Shown here one piece after another: positions 33,819 to 42,453 of a DNA stretch of 64,000 nucleotides (position 1 is the stretch's first letter; each line of letters starts with the position of its first letter). A program made the translations under genes and the position numbers. Below the pieces are notes generated by a model. That model did not search any database. It was given only the letters and a program-made list of their open reading frames with translations, and was not told where the DNA came from. The DNA lies in contig NZ_BMKA01000003.1 of assembly GCF_014643735.1 (NCBI RefSeq), positions 1 through 64,000 on the forward strand. Reading direction: 5' to 3'. The stretch is from Neptunicoccus cionae (GTDB taxonomy: Bacteria; Pseudomonadota; Alphaproteobacteria; Rhodobacterales; Rhodobacteraceae).

Positions 33819-34927
33819 CGCGCGGAGAGCGCCTCTGACAAGACAGATTTCACCACGGACAGATCCACATCGCGGGTGACAAAAGCATCCCCAAGTCCCC
33901 GCGCCATAATAAAGCCGATCACCCCACCGCTGACCTTTTTGTCCTGCCCCATCAACGCGATCAAACCATCCGCATCGGGCAACGGTCCGTCAATTTCCGA
34001 CAGATCACATTTCATTCCCATCGCTTTGAAGTGGTCGCGCACACGGCTCGGCGCTTCCTGTGCGCACAGGCCAAGCCGTTGGGACACTTCAAACGCCAGC
34101 GCACAGCCGATGGACACGCCTTCACCGTGAAGCAACCGGTCCGAATAGCCGGTGGCGGCTTCCAGCGCATGTCCGAATGTGTGGCCAAGGTTCAGCAGTG
34201 CACGGTCGCCCCGTTCCTGTTCGTCCCGCGCTACAATCTCGGCTTTCATCTGGCAGGACCGTTTAACCGCATAAATCCGCTTAGCCACGTCACCCTCGGC
34301 GGCCGCTGCCGCGTTTTCTTCCAGCCATTCCCAGAAATCCGCATCGCCAAGCAGACCGTATTTTGCGACCTCGCCGTAGCCCGCCAGATAGTCGCGTGTT
34401 TCAAGTGTATCGAGCAGCGACACATCGGCAAGCACCAGTTGTGGCTGGTAAAAAGCGCCCACAAGGTTTTTCCCGTGGGGGGAGTTGATCCCCGTCTTAC
34501 CGCCCACAGAGCTGTCTACCTGCGCCAGCAGAGTAGTGGGCATCTGCACAAACCGGATGCCGCGGCGCACAATCGCCGCTGCAAACCCTGCCAGATCACC
34601 GATCACACCACCGCCGAATGCGATCAGGATGTCGTCTCGTTCGATTTTCTCCGCCAGCAACCATTCCACCGTGCGCTGCAACTGGTCCCAGCTTTTGGTG
34701 GCTTCCCCCGCCGGAAGCTGAAGCGTCACCGCGTCAATTCCCGCAGCCTCCAGTCCTGACAACAATGCGGGAAGGTGCTTGGCTGCAACGGTTTCATCCG
34801 TGATGATCGCCACTTTATTGCGCCGCAGGAATGGTTCCACGAAGGCACCTGCTTCGGCCAGAAGGCCTGTGCCGATTTCAATGTCATAGGACCGATGCCC
34901 CAGATCCACTACCACCTGTTCGCGCAT
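33815..34927 (-). CDS. aroB: 3-Dehydroquinate synthase
   Basis: AroB makes 3-dehydroquinate from DAHP, the second step to aromatic amino acids. The 370-residue protein shows GGGVIGDLAGFAAAIVRRGI with the NAD-binding glycines, VDSSVGGKTGINSPHGKNLV, and the zinc-ligand regions LNLGHTFGHALEAATGY and LLHGEGVSIGCALAFEVS. It overlaps the aroK stop by one base, the common aroK-aroB order. Confidence 0.97.
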   Translation of the reverse strand: MREQVVVDLGHRSYDIEIGTGLLAEAGAFVEPFLRRNKVAIITDETVAAKHLPALLSGLEAAGIDAVTLQLPAGEATKSWDQLQRTVEWLLAEKIERDDILIAFGGGVIGDLAGFAAAIVRRGIRFVQMPTTLLAQVDSSVGGKTGINSPHGKNLVGAFYQPQLVLADVSLLDTLETRDYLAGYGEVAKYGLLGDADFWEWLEENAAAAAEGDVAKRIYAVKRSCQMKAEIVARDEQERGDRALLNLGHTFGHALEAATGYSDRLLHGEGVSIGCALAFEVSQRLGLCAQEAPSRVRDHFKAMGMKCDLSEIDGPLPDADGLIALMGQDKKVSGGVIGFIMARGLGDAFVTRDVDLSVVKSVLSEALSAR

Positions 34928-35481
34928 TAGCGTGCTCCCTTTGTGACGCCGCTGTTTGGGTCGGCCAGCAAGGTCTGGATGACCCGCTGCGCCATATCTT
35001 CAAGGGACAGACCCTCTTCGCTGTCCACGACGATCTGTGCGTTCTGGTAGATCGGCGTGCGCGCCGCGTGCAGACCTGCCAGCGTTTCGCGCGGGTTGTC
35101 AGTGCGCAGCAAGGGTCGAGTCGTTTTATGACGGACCCGCGACCACAGCAGTTCGAGATCGGCCCGTAACCACAACGCAACCCCGTGTTTCGCGATCAGC
35201 GCGCGGTTGCTCTCGGCCAGATAAGCCCCGCCGCCCGTTGACAGGATGCAAGGTTTGCCGACCAGTAAGCGCTCTAGCACCTGACTTTCCTTGGCGCGGA
35301 AAAACGGTTCTCCATCGCGGGTAAAAATCTCGGCTACCGTCATATTGGCAGCCCGTTCGATCTCGTGATCCGAATCGAGAAACGGCACACCCAGCTTTTG
35401 CGCCACCAGCGTGCCGACAGCCGTTTTGCCTGCCCCCATCAGCCCGACCAGCACAACGGTCTTGTTCAAGTGATAGCCCAA
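34927..35481 (-). CDS. aroK: Shikimate kinase
   Basis: AroK phosphorylates shikimate. The 184-residue protein has the P-loop LVGLMGAGKTAVGTL, the shikimate-binding motif LDSDHEIER, STGGGAYL, and the lid segment with TTRPLLRTDNP. The N-terminus matches the family from MGYHLNKTVVLVG; an alternative start is not needed. It is upstream of and overlaps aroB by one base. It is divergent from the small membrane peptide gene at 35673. Confidence 0.96.
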   Translation of the reverse strand: MGYHLNKTVVLVGLMGAGKTAVGTLVAQKLGVPFLDSDHEIERAANMTVAEIFTRDGEPFFRAKESQVLERLLVGKPCILSTGGGAYLAESNRALIAKHGVALWLRADLELLWSRVRHKTTRPLLRTDNPRETLAGLHAARTPIYQNAQIVVDSEEGLSLEDMAQRVIQTLLADPNSGVTKGAR

Positions 35482-35616
35482 TCCAGCCCGTCCCCAAGTT
35501 CGGGGCTAGCAGGAAAATACGCAAGTTCCTGCCGATGCCCCATTATCAAATTCCAATTTGGGTGATAACATTGTCTAAACTTCATACAACCCCCTGAGGC
35601 CCGATACGGGGTCTTT

Positions 35617-35634
35617 CTTGATGGCAGCATCAAG
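35617..35634. other. Perfect short hairpin in the aroK/peptide intergenic region
   Basis: CTTGATG (35617-35623) and CATCAAG (35628-35634) form a seven-pair stem with loop GCAG, just after a second possible stem CCCC/GGGG near 35590-35611. They lie in the 191 bases between divergent aroK and the peptide gene and may be part of a 5' leader. No known riboswitch is recognised. Confidence 0.4.
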
Positions 35635-35672
35635 GGGTAAAGCAAGAAAAGAAGGCAATAGAGGCAAAATCC

Positions 35673-35807
35673 ATGGGCAGGATCATCCGTTTTCTCATTT
35701 TAGTACTGATCCTCGCGTTTCTGGCGGTTTTGGGGTATTCTTTCGTGGGCGATCTTTCCGCCCCCAAAACAGAGGTTACAGTCCCTGTTACGCTTGACGA
35801 CACATAA
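35673..35807 (+). CDS. 44-residue single-pass membrane peptide
   Basis: An ATG at 35673 with GAGG nine bases upstream opens a 44-codon frame. Residues ~4-24 (IIRFLILVLILAFLAVLGYS) form one strong hydrophobic helix, preceded by an arginine and followed by a polar, acidic tail ending VTLDDT. The frame ends 14 bases inside the next gene, whose signal peptide begins at 35794, so the two are probably co-translated. It is too short for usual gene calling. I do not recognise its family; it may be a small membrane partner of the next, exported protein. Confidence 0.65.
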   Translation: MGRIIRFLILVLILAFLAVLGYSFVGDLSAPKTEVTVPVTLDDT

Positions 35808-37248
35808 GTTCTGTAGCGTCTTATTCCTAAGCTGTGTGCCCTTGTCCGCACTGGCACAGGGGATCGTCGGGGGCATTACCACCGAAGCGATCCGCACAAG
35901 CCAGCTTGATACAGTCCAGACCGATGCAGTGGGCATTTTAAGCCCCGAACAGTCCGGCATTCCACAGGAATTCTGGGGCAATAGCGATGTGGCAACGCTC
36001 TCCCGTTTGGTGGCACCCTTTCACGAAAGGGCGTTGCCACGGATCAACGCGCTTTGGCAACGGATCGTGCTAAGCGAGGTCAACCCGCCCCGCTACAACT
36101 CCAAGAAAGGTGCGTTGTTGCTGGCGCGGGTGGATTATCTGATCAACGCCGGTGCGCTGGAGCAGGCAGAGGCCTTACTGGACCGCGCCGGACAGCATAC
36201 CCCCGCGTTGTTCCACCGTGCCTTTGATGTGGGATTGCTGGCAGGTCGCGCCCAATCTGCATGTGCTGCGATGCTGCGCAACCCAAGCCTGTCACCGGAC
36301 CTTAAAGCGCGGGTTTTTTGTCTGGCGCGCGCCAACGATTGGTCCGCTGCCGCATTGACGCTGACCACGGCCAAGGCATTGGGCCAGATCGGCGATGCGG
36401 ATGAAGAACTACTTGCCCGATTTCTGGATCCGGAGTTGTTCGAGGAAGCCGATGCACCGCCGCCACCTTCCCCGCTGACGGCACTTGATTTCACCCTTCG
36501 CGAAGCTCTCGCCCTGCCCCGCAGCGGCCGCGCCCTGCCGCTGGCCTTTCTGCACGGAGACCTTCACAGCCAGACCGGATGGCGCAATCAGGTTCTCGCC
36601 ACTGAACGGCTGGTGCGTTCCGGTGCGATCCCCCCTGACCGGTTGATCGCGCTTTACCAAGACGGCGAACCGGCGGCGTCGGGCGGGATCTGGGTGCGAA
36701 TTTCGGCGGTTCAAAAGCTGATCGATGCCATCGACCAAGCGGATGAAGACGCCGTGTCTCTGGCCCTGCCCGAAGCCTATCGCACCTTGCGCACTGTCGG
36801 ATTGGAGTTTGCGCTGTCTGGTATGGCAGCCGATGAACTGCGCGATATGCAGTTGTCGCCCAAAGCCGCCGCGATCCGCTATCGTCTGTGGTTGATCCAG
36901 ACCGATTACGCCGATCTGACCTTTGGCTATGAACCGCAGAACAGCACTGAGGCGTTTTTGCAGGCCATCACACAGGGCGACCCGTTGAAGAACCCGAAAA
37001 ACGACATTGAGGCCGCAATCAAAGCAGCATTTGAAGGCACCACGCTCGATGTTTCAGCGGTAACAGATGCGCGTCAGGGCCGCTTCGGAGAGGCAATCCT
37101 GCGCTCTACCACCGACCTGATTGCAGCGCGCTATTCCGATCCGCTGGCGGTGGAGGCTTGTCTGTCAGCCCTTTTGCTGGCCGGTATGGAAGATGACGCC
37201 CGCCAGATCGCGCTGGCAGTTCTCTTGCAAAAAGCCGGACAGATTTGA
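35794..37248 (+). CDS. Exported helical-repeat protein of unknown function
   Basis: The 484-residue protein has a signal peptide (residues ~1-22, ending LSALAQG) and then mostly alpha-helical sequence rich in Ala and Leu, with TPR-like pairs such as ARVDYLINAGALEQAEALLD and ARVFCLARANDWSAAALTL. There is no catalytic motif that I can identify. It starts with TTG inside the end of the 44-residue peptide and overlaps xerD by four bases. The gene position beside xerD appears to be conserved in alphaproteobacteria from memory. A periplasmic scaffold role is a guess. Confidence 0.75.
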   Translation: MTTHKFCSVLFLSCVPLSALAQGIVGGITTEAIRTSQLDTVQTDAVGILSPEQSGIPQEFWGNSDVATLSRLVAPFHERALPRINALWQRIVLSEVNPPRYNSKKGALLLARVDYLINAGALEQAEALLDRAGQHTPALFHRAFDVGLLAGRAQSACAAMLRNPSLSPDLKARVFCLARANDWSAAALTLTTAKALGQIGDADEELLARFLDPELFEEADAPPPPSPLTALDFTLREALALPRSGRALPLAFLHGDLHSQTGWRNQVLATERLVRSGAIPPDRLIALYQDGEPAASGGIWVRISAVQKLIDAIDQADEDAVSLALPEAYRTLRTVGLEFALSGMAADELRDMQLSPKAAAIRYRLWLIQTDYADLTFGYEPQNSTEAFLQAITQGDPLKNPKNDIEAAIKAAFEGTTLDVSAVTDARQGRFGEAILRSTTDLIAARYSDPLAVEACLSALLLAGMEDDARQIALAVLLQKAGQI

Positions 37249-38168
37249 TGCAGAACTGGATCGAAACCTTTCTCGAAGCCATGTACGCCGAACATGATGC
37301 CTCTGAAAACACGCTCAAAGCCTACGCCGCCGACCTCCGAGAGTTCAGCGCGTTTCTCGCCAGTGCGAACACTGATTTCGCCCGTACAACCCGTGACGAT
37401 GTGGAAGGGTATCTGATCTCGCTGGACCAGCGTGGCATGGCGCAGGCGACCCGCGCGCGGCGGTTGTCTTCCTTGCGCCAGTTGTTCCGCTTTTCTTTTG
37501 AAGAGGGCTGGCGCGAGGATGACCCCGCCACACAAATCCGCGGCCCCCGCAAAAAGCGCCATTTGCCCAAAACCCTGAGCGAGGTAGAAGTGGACAGCTT
37601 GCTGGAGGCAGCCCAGACCACGGGGCGCAGCGAAACCGACCGTTTGCGCAACAGCTGTCTGATCCAGCTTCTCTACGCGACCGGAATGCGGGTGAGCGAG
37701 CTGGTGTCCCTGCCCGTCGCCGCAGTGCGGGGCAATCCCGAAATGCTGCTGGTGCGGGGTAAGGGCGATAAGGAACGGCTGGTGCCGCTGTCACCGCCTG
37801 CGAAAATGGCAGTGGCAGCCTGGTTGAAACGTCGCGACGCAGATGAGGAAACCGCAAGGCTGAAAGGGAAACAACCTTCGCGTTTTTTGTTTCCGTCCAA
37901 CGGAAAACTGGGGCATCTCACACGCATCCGGTTTTATACATTGGTAAAGGAATTCGCTGTGAACGGCGGTGTTAGCCCTGATGCCGTGACCCCCCACACT
38001 CTGCGCCATGCCTTTGCAACCCACCTTTTGGCTGGTGGCGCGGATTTGCGGGTGATCCAGATGTTGCTGGGCCATGCGGATGTGGCCACGACGGAAATCT
38101 ACACCCATGTTTTGGATGAGAACCTCAAAAAACTGGTGATGGACCATCATCCCCTTGCGGACGAGTAA
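37245..38168 (+). CDS. xerD: Tyrosine recombinase XerD
   Basis: XerD with XerC resolves chromosome dimers at dif during division. The 307-residue protein has an N-terminal SAM-like core-binding domain and the catalytic set R148, K172, H250, R253, H276 and Y285 (motifs ATGMRVSEL, HTLRHAFATH, LGHADVATTEIYTH). The length and the lack of the DUF4102 domain distinguish it from phage integrases. It overlaps the upstream gene by four bases. No dif site is visible nearby and it need not be close. Confidence 0.93.
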   Translation: MMQNWIETFLEAMYAEHDASENTLKAYAADLREFSAFLASANTDFARTTRDDVEGYLISLDQRGMAQATRARRLSSLRQLFRFSFEEGWREDDPATQIRGPRKKRHLPKTLSEVEVDSLLEAAQTTGRSETDRLRNSCLIQLLYATGMRVSELVSLPVAAVRGNPEMLLVRGKGDKERLVPLSPPAKMAVAAWLKRRDADEETARLKGKQPSRFLFPSNGKLGHLTRIRFYTLVKEFAVNGGVSPDAVTPHTLRHAFATHLLAGGADLRVIQMLLGHADVATTEIYTHVLDENLKKLVMDHHPLADE

Positions 38169-38289
38169 ACTTTCCTGACGCCCCGTTGCAGCCAAACTGA
38201 CGCGGATGATTGATCCTTCGCCCTATTCCGGTTTATTTGCAGGCAGGGTAAGATCGCAACAACACAGCCTTTTGTAAGGAAAATACCGG

Positions 38290-39606
38290 ATGGATACGGC
38301 GCAAACCGCAACCGCTACTATGGATCTCAGCGCGTGGCTGACAATCGGGGGCATCATTTGTCTTCTGGCCATTTCTGCTTTCTTTTCGGGCAGTGAAACC
38401 GCTTTGACTGCGGCGTCGCGGGGTAAACTGCATTCTTTGGCGGATCGCGGCTCTGCCGGTGCAAACCGTGCGCTGCGGCTGACAGAAAACTCGGAAAGTC
38501 TGATCGGGGCGGTGCTGCTGGGCAATAACCTTGTGAATATCCTTGCAGCTTCACTGGCCACCAGCCTGTTTATGCGTCTGTTCGGGGAAAGTGGTGTCGC
38601 CCTTGCCACCTTGATCATGACCGTTCTTGTGTTGGTCTTTGCCGAGGTTCTGCCAAAAACCTACGCGATCCTGCAATCCGAAAAAGCGGCTACGCTTGTG
38701 TCTTTGCCAATCACCATTGTTGTCGCTGTGCTGGCACCCATTGTAAATCTGGTGCAACTGATCGTGCGGGGCATTCTGCGGGCGCTGGGCGTGAGTGCCG
38801 AAGCCGAAAGCGAAGCCTCCGCCGCGCAGGCAGAGATTGCCGGTACGATTTCTCTGGGTCATGTGGAGGGCACCGTGGACCGCGATGACCGAGACCGTTT
38901 GCTCGGCGCACTGGATCTGAAAGACCGCGAGGTTGAGGAAATCATGTTGCACCGCTCCGATATGGAGATGGTCGATGCTTCAAACGCGCCGCAGGATATT
39001 ATCAATCAATGCCTGACCTCCCCCCACACCCGTCTGCCGGTCTGGCAGGACGATCCAGAAAACATTATCGGTGTACTGCACGCCAAGGATTTGCTGCGGG
39101 CGGTCAACAGAATCTTGCGCGGCGAACAGGATGCTGCGCCAAACCTTGACGGGTTCAACGTGCTCGATGTGGCAATGACCCCGTATTTCGTGCCCGAAAC
39201 TACAACGCTTGACGATCAACTGCGCGAGTTTCTGCGCCGCAAGACCCACTTTGCACTGGTTGTAGACGAATACAGTGCCCTTCAGGGGCTGATCACGCTG
39301 GAAGATATTATCGAGGAAATCATTGGCGAGATTTCGGACGAGCACGACGTGGACGACCAGCCAACACCGGAAATCGATACCCTCGGTCATTACCTTATCG
39401 ACGGTGCGATGACGATCCGCGACCTGAACCGTGCGCTCGACTGGTCCTTGCCTGATGATGAAGCTAACACCGTTGCCGGTCTGGTGATCCACGAAGCGCA
39501 GATGATCCCCGAGGCCGGACAGGTGTTTGCCTTTCACGGCTTCCGGTTTGAAATAATAGAGCGTGAGCAGAACAAAATCACCCAGTTGCGGATCAAGCCT
39601 CTGTAG
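38290..39606 (+). CDS. CNNM/CorC-family (hemolysin-like) membrane protein
   Basis: The 438-residue protein has an N-terminal DUF21 membrane domain (three or four helices, starting LTIGGIICLLAISAFFSGSE), a pair of CBS domains (residues ~210-340, with RLPVWQDDPENIIGVLHAKD and FALVVDEYSALQGLITLED), and a C-terminal CorC_HlyC domain. This is the pattern of magnesium/cobalt efflux-related CNNM proteins; the hemolysin name is historical. It is a single gene between xerD and the convergent HerA-like gene. Confidence 0.9.
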   Translation: MDTAQTATATMDLSAWLTIGGIICLLAISAFFSGSETALTAASRGKLHSLADRGSAGANRALRLTENSESLIGAVLLGNNLVNILAASLATSLFMRLFGESGVALATLIMTVLVLVFAEVLPKTYAILQSEKAATLVSLPITIVVAVLAPIVNLVQLIVRGILRALGVSAEAESEASAAQAEIAGTISLGHVEGTVDRDDRDRLLGALDLKDREVEEIMLHRSDMEMVDASNAPQDIINQCLTSPHTRLPVWQDDPENIIGVLHAKDLLRAVNRILRGEQDAAPNLDGFNVLDVAMTPYFVPETTTLDDQLREFLRRKTHFALVVDEYSALQGLITLEDIIEEIIGEISDEHDVDDQPTPEIDTLGHYLIDGAMTIRDLNRALDWSLPDDEANTVAGLVIHEAQMIPEAGQVFAFHGFRFEIIEREQNKITQLRIKPL

Positions 39607-39667
39607 AACGTTTACCGAACAATAACGGAACAGGGGTAGAACTTATACGGAACTTATCCGCATATGC

Positions 39668-39696
39668 CCCACCGAAAGATCCGTTATTCCGGTGGG
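39668..39696. terminator. Hairpin between the convergent CorC and HerA-like genes
   Basis: Stem CCCACCG (39668-39674) / CGGTGGG (39690-39696) with a 15-base loop. It lies in the 124-base convergent gap, which also contains repeated CGGAAC words. It is likely a bidirectional terminator, though it lacks a T-run. Confidence 0.45.
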
Positions 39697-39730
39697 AGCA
39701 GGATTTGGATATTTGAACCAAAAAGAGCTA

Positions 39731-41302
39731 TTAGCGTCCTTTAAACAGGCTGCCGAGGATGCCCCGCACCAGTGTTTGACCGGTCTTGGTGCCAAGCTGC
39801 CTTGCCAGCGATTTGGCGAAGGTTGTTCCAACACTGTCACTGCGGGAACTGCGTTTGCTGGTACCCTTACTGCGGCTTGATCCGCCGTCATAACGACGCG
39901 CACGCTGGAATTCACGGGCGCGCTCTGCCTCGGCTTCTTCCGCATCTTCGGCCTGTTGTTCAGCCTGTTCCAGCTTTTCCGCCTCCGCTGCAGCATCCGC
40001 GGCCCGTTTGCGCAGGATTTCAAAAGCGCTTTCGCGATCCACGACGGCCTCATAGAGGCCGGCCACAGGGGATTGCGCGATCACCGACGTGCGCTCCGGC
40101 GCCGAGATCGGACCAAGCTGCGAAGATGGTGGCCGGATCAGAGTGCGCTCCACCACAGAGGGCATACCTTTTTTCTCCAGCGTGGAGACCAGCGCCTCGC
40201 CGACACCGACCTGTGTGATCGCCTCGCGGGTATCAAAGGCGGGATTGGCGCGGAATGTTTCGGCCGCAAGCCGCAGCGCTTTCTGGTCCTTCGGCGTAAA
40301 GGCCCGCAGCGCGTGTTGTATCCGGTTTCCTAACTGGCCAAGAATATCATCCGGCACATCCGCCGGATTTTGCGTCACGAAGTAAACGCCAACCCCTTTG
40401 GAACGGATCAATCGCGCCACCTGTTCCACCTTATCCAGCAAGGCCTTTGGGGCATCGTCAAACAGCAAATGTGCCTCGTCAAAGAAGAACACCAACTTGG
40501 GTTTGTCAGGATCACCCACTTCGGGCAGGGTTTCAAACAGCTCGGACAGCATCCACAACAGAAAAGTCGCATAGAGCCGCGGGGATTGCATCAGCTTGTC
40601 AGCGGCAAGGATATTGATCCGGCCCTGCCCGCCCTGTGTGGTGGAAATCATGTGATTGAGATCAAGCGCAGGTTCGCCGAAAAACGCATCTGCTCCCTGA
40701 TTTTCCAGCACCAGTAACCGCCGCTGGATCGCACCAATCGAACTGCGCGCCACGTTGCCGTATTCCAGCGAAACCGCGTCGTCGTTTTCCCCCAACCAGA
40801 CCAGCATCGCCCGCAGGTCTTTCATATCCAGCAGCGCCAGCCCCTGTTCATCCGCCACATGGAACGCAATGTTCAGCACGCCTTCCTGCGCATCGGTCAG
40901 TTCCATCAAACGCGAGAGCAGCAGCGGACCCATTTCCGAAATTGTTGTGCGCACGGGATGCCCCTGCTCCCCGAACAGATCCCAGAAGGTGACGGGGAAA
41001 GCATCGTAACCATAATCGTCAAAACCGATCTTTTCCGCACGGCTGGTGAAGGCTTCATGCAGTTTGAAATCCGGCGATCCGGCATGGGCGAGCCCGGAAA
41101 GATCCCCTTTTACGTCTGACAAAATTACCGGCACACCGGCCTTGGAGAAGCTTTCGGCCAGAATTTGCAGCGTTACGGTTTTGCCCGTCCCTGTGGCCCC
41201 TGCGATCAGCCCGTGCCGGTTCGCGTATTTCAGGATGAGAGATTGGGGATCTGCATAGTTGGGGCCGCCGCCACCAATAAAGAGGGAATTTGCGTCGTCC
41301 AT
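39731..41302 (-). CDS. HerA-like helicase/ATPase (DUF853)
   Basis: This is a RecA-fold ATPase of the HerA/FtsK superfamily, about 523 residues. Walker A is [18 protein letters not shown] and Walker B is [16 protein letters not shown]; the C-terminus has a long charged coiled-coil (residues ~440-480) then a Ser/Arg-rich stretch. I chose ATG 41300-41302 because AGGAG lies just upstream, rather than the in-frame start at 41341. Bacterial members are widespread and poorly characterised; DNA translocation or processing is inferred from the fold. No HerA-associated nuclease gene is next to it. Confidence 0.85.
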   Translation of the reverse strand: MDDANSLFIGGGGPNYADPQSLILKYANRHGLIAGATGTGKTVTLQILAESFSKAGVPVILSDVKGDLSGLAHAGSPDFKLHEAFTSRAEKIGFDDYGYDAFPVTFWDLFGEQGHPVRTTISEMGPLLLSRLMELTDAQEGVLNIAFHVADEQGLALLDMKDLRAMLVWLGENDDAVSLEYGNVARSSIGAIQRRLLVLENQGADAFFGEPALDLNHMISTTQGGQGRINILAADKLMQSPRLYATFLLWMLSELFETLPEVGDPDKPKLVFFFDEAHLLFDDAPKALLDKVEQVARLIRSKGVGVYFVTQNPADVPDDILGQLGNRIQHALRAFTPKDQKALRLAAETFRANPAFDTREAITQVGVGEALVSTLEKKGMPSVVERTLIRPPSSQLGPISAPERTSVIAQSPVAGLYEAVVDRESAFEILRKRAADAAAEAEKLEQAEQQAEDAEEAEAERAREFQRARRYDGGSSRSKGTSKRSSRSDSVGTTFAKSLARQLGTKTGQTLVRGILGSLFKGR

Positions 41303-41755
41303 ATGGTAAGCTCCTGAGTGTTTGGCGAAAGAATACCCCATAATTCCACAGGTGCCACTGAAGAATCCGCCGCATTATTTTACCAAATGGTCAAGGGCGT
41401 TAAGATTAGTATATCCCTAATAAGTTACAAAGCTCACAAAGCAAGCCACTGTTGACGCGGGGAAAATTCTGTCTTAGCGTGCCCCTACAAATGTTCGGCT
41501 AGTCCGACGGGGAGAACTGCAAACGCAGAATTGAAGGCGCTTAGGAGAATACTCCAAGCGTCTTCTTCGCGTTTTGGGTGCTGGATTTTTCGGGAATTAA
41601 ACCACATATAAACGCAGAAATTTCCACCTTACTGCCGGGGCTGAAAAAGACTTCGAAATGGGCAAAGCCCCGCACATCACAAAATTTTTCCTGACATTCC
41701 GACCAAATCGTTTTATGTAACCCAAAATGAATTGAAACAGCCAAGAGGCATCCTG
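41303..41755. other. Gene-free stretch of ~450 bases with a structured segment
   Basis: No coding frame here looks real: a 67-codon minus frame at 41541-41744 lacks a ribosome site and protein-like composition. The stretch holds the start region of the HerA-like gene, the possible small RNA at 41487-41575, and the 5' leader of the IalB gene. Confidence 0.6.
41487..41575 (+). ncRNA. Candidate small RNA
   Basis: A promoter-like pair TTGACG (41452-41457) and TAGCGT (41475-41480), 17 bases apart, precedes a segment with three possible stems: TCGG/CCGA, CTGC/GCAG, and a strong hairpin at 41533-41565 (arms GAAGGCGCTT-GGAG and CTCC-AAGCGTCTTC, one bulged A), followed by a T-rich stretch. The layout resembles a short, independently terminated RNA. 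It does not match any RNA family that I know. The hairpin could instead be a terminator or leader element. Confidence 0.3.
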
Positions 41756-42385
41756 ATGAAGACTACTCTGATCCCCTTTGCACTGGCCGCTTTTCTGGCC
41801 GCCCCGGTGGCCTACGCGCAGGAAACAACCGCTGAAACAGATACAGCGCAAACCCAGAGCGAAGCACCCGCTGCACAAGAAAACTCCGCAACCGACAACG
41901 AATATAAGGTTGCCGATGAGAACGCTGCACCCGAAGAAGGTCAGGGCTATCTGCGTGAAGAGCACGGCGAATGGCAGGTGCGTTGCATCAAAGCGGTTGC
42001 GGACGAAGCAGAAGAATGCCGCCTGTTTAACCTGCTGAAAGACGAGGATGGCAACACCATTGCGCAACTGGATATGCAGGCCCTTCCTAAGGGTGGCAAA
42101 GCTGTTGCGGGCGTTGATCTGGCGACACCGCTCGGGTCTTTGCTGACCGCGCAGGTTGTAATGAAAGTCGATTCTGCCAAGGCGAAACGCTATCCTTACA
42201 CTTGGTGTGATAACCTAGGTTGTTATGCTCGTTTCGGCATGACCGCTGGCGAAATTAGCGCGATGAAAGCCGGCAACAATGCTGTCGTGACGATTGCTTC
42301 CGTGACCGCCCCGGACCAGCCGCTTGGGCTTGACCTGTCGCTGAGCGGGTTCACCGCTGCGTGGAATGCTATCGCACCGAAGTAA
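41756..42385 (+). CDS. Invasion associated locus B (IalB) family exported protein
   Basis: The ~209-residue protein from ATG 41756 (AGAGG upstream, better than the earlier frame start at 41732) has a signal peptide ending AYAQE, an acidic Thr/Glu/Ala-rich linker to about residue 60, then the IalB domain: HGEWQVRCIK, EECRLFNLL, and conserved cysteines near WCDNLGCYARFG. In Bartonella IalB aids erythrocyte invasion; in free-living marine bacteria it is a periplasmic protein of unknown role. A clear terminator follows at 42411. Confidence 0.88.
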   Translation: MKTTLIPFALAAFLAAPVAYAQETTAETDTAQTQSEAPAAQENSATDNEYKVADENAAPEEGQGYLREEHGEWQVRCIKAVADEAEECRLFNLLKDEDGNTIAQLDMQALPKGGKAVAGVDLATPLGSLLTAQVVMKVDSAKAKRYPYTWCDNLGCYARFGMTAGEISAMKAGNNAVVTIASVTAPDQPLGLDLSLSGFTAAWNAIAPK

Positions 42386-42410
42386 GATTTCACATGATTT
42401 GCAGAATTAG

Positions 42411-42436
42411 AAAAACCCGCTTCGGCGGGTTTTTTG
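42411..42436 (+). terminator. Intrinsic terminator after the IalB gene
   Basis: AAAAACCCGC-TTCG-GCGGGTTTTTT forms a GC-rich stem with a stable TTCG tetraloop and a T-run. The A-run at the left lets it work for the convergent KAS gene as well. Confidence 0.93.
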
Positions 42437-42453
42437 TTGTCATACAGAATGCT

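Noticed and set aside
37245-38168. Mobile-element integrase
   Set aside because: Length, position in an operon with a core gene and lack of a DUF4102 domain fit XerD.
38290-39606. A hemolysin
   Set aside because: DUF21 plus CBS plus CorC_HlyC is the CNNM/CorC layout; the hemolysin name is historical and no toxin feature is seen.
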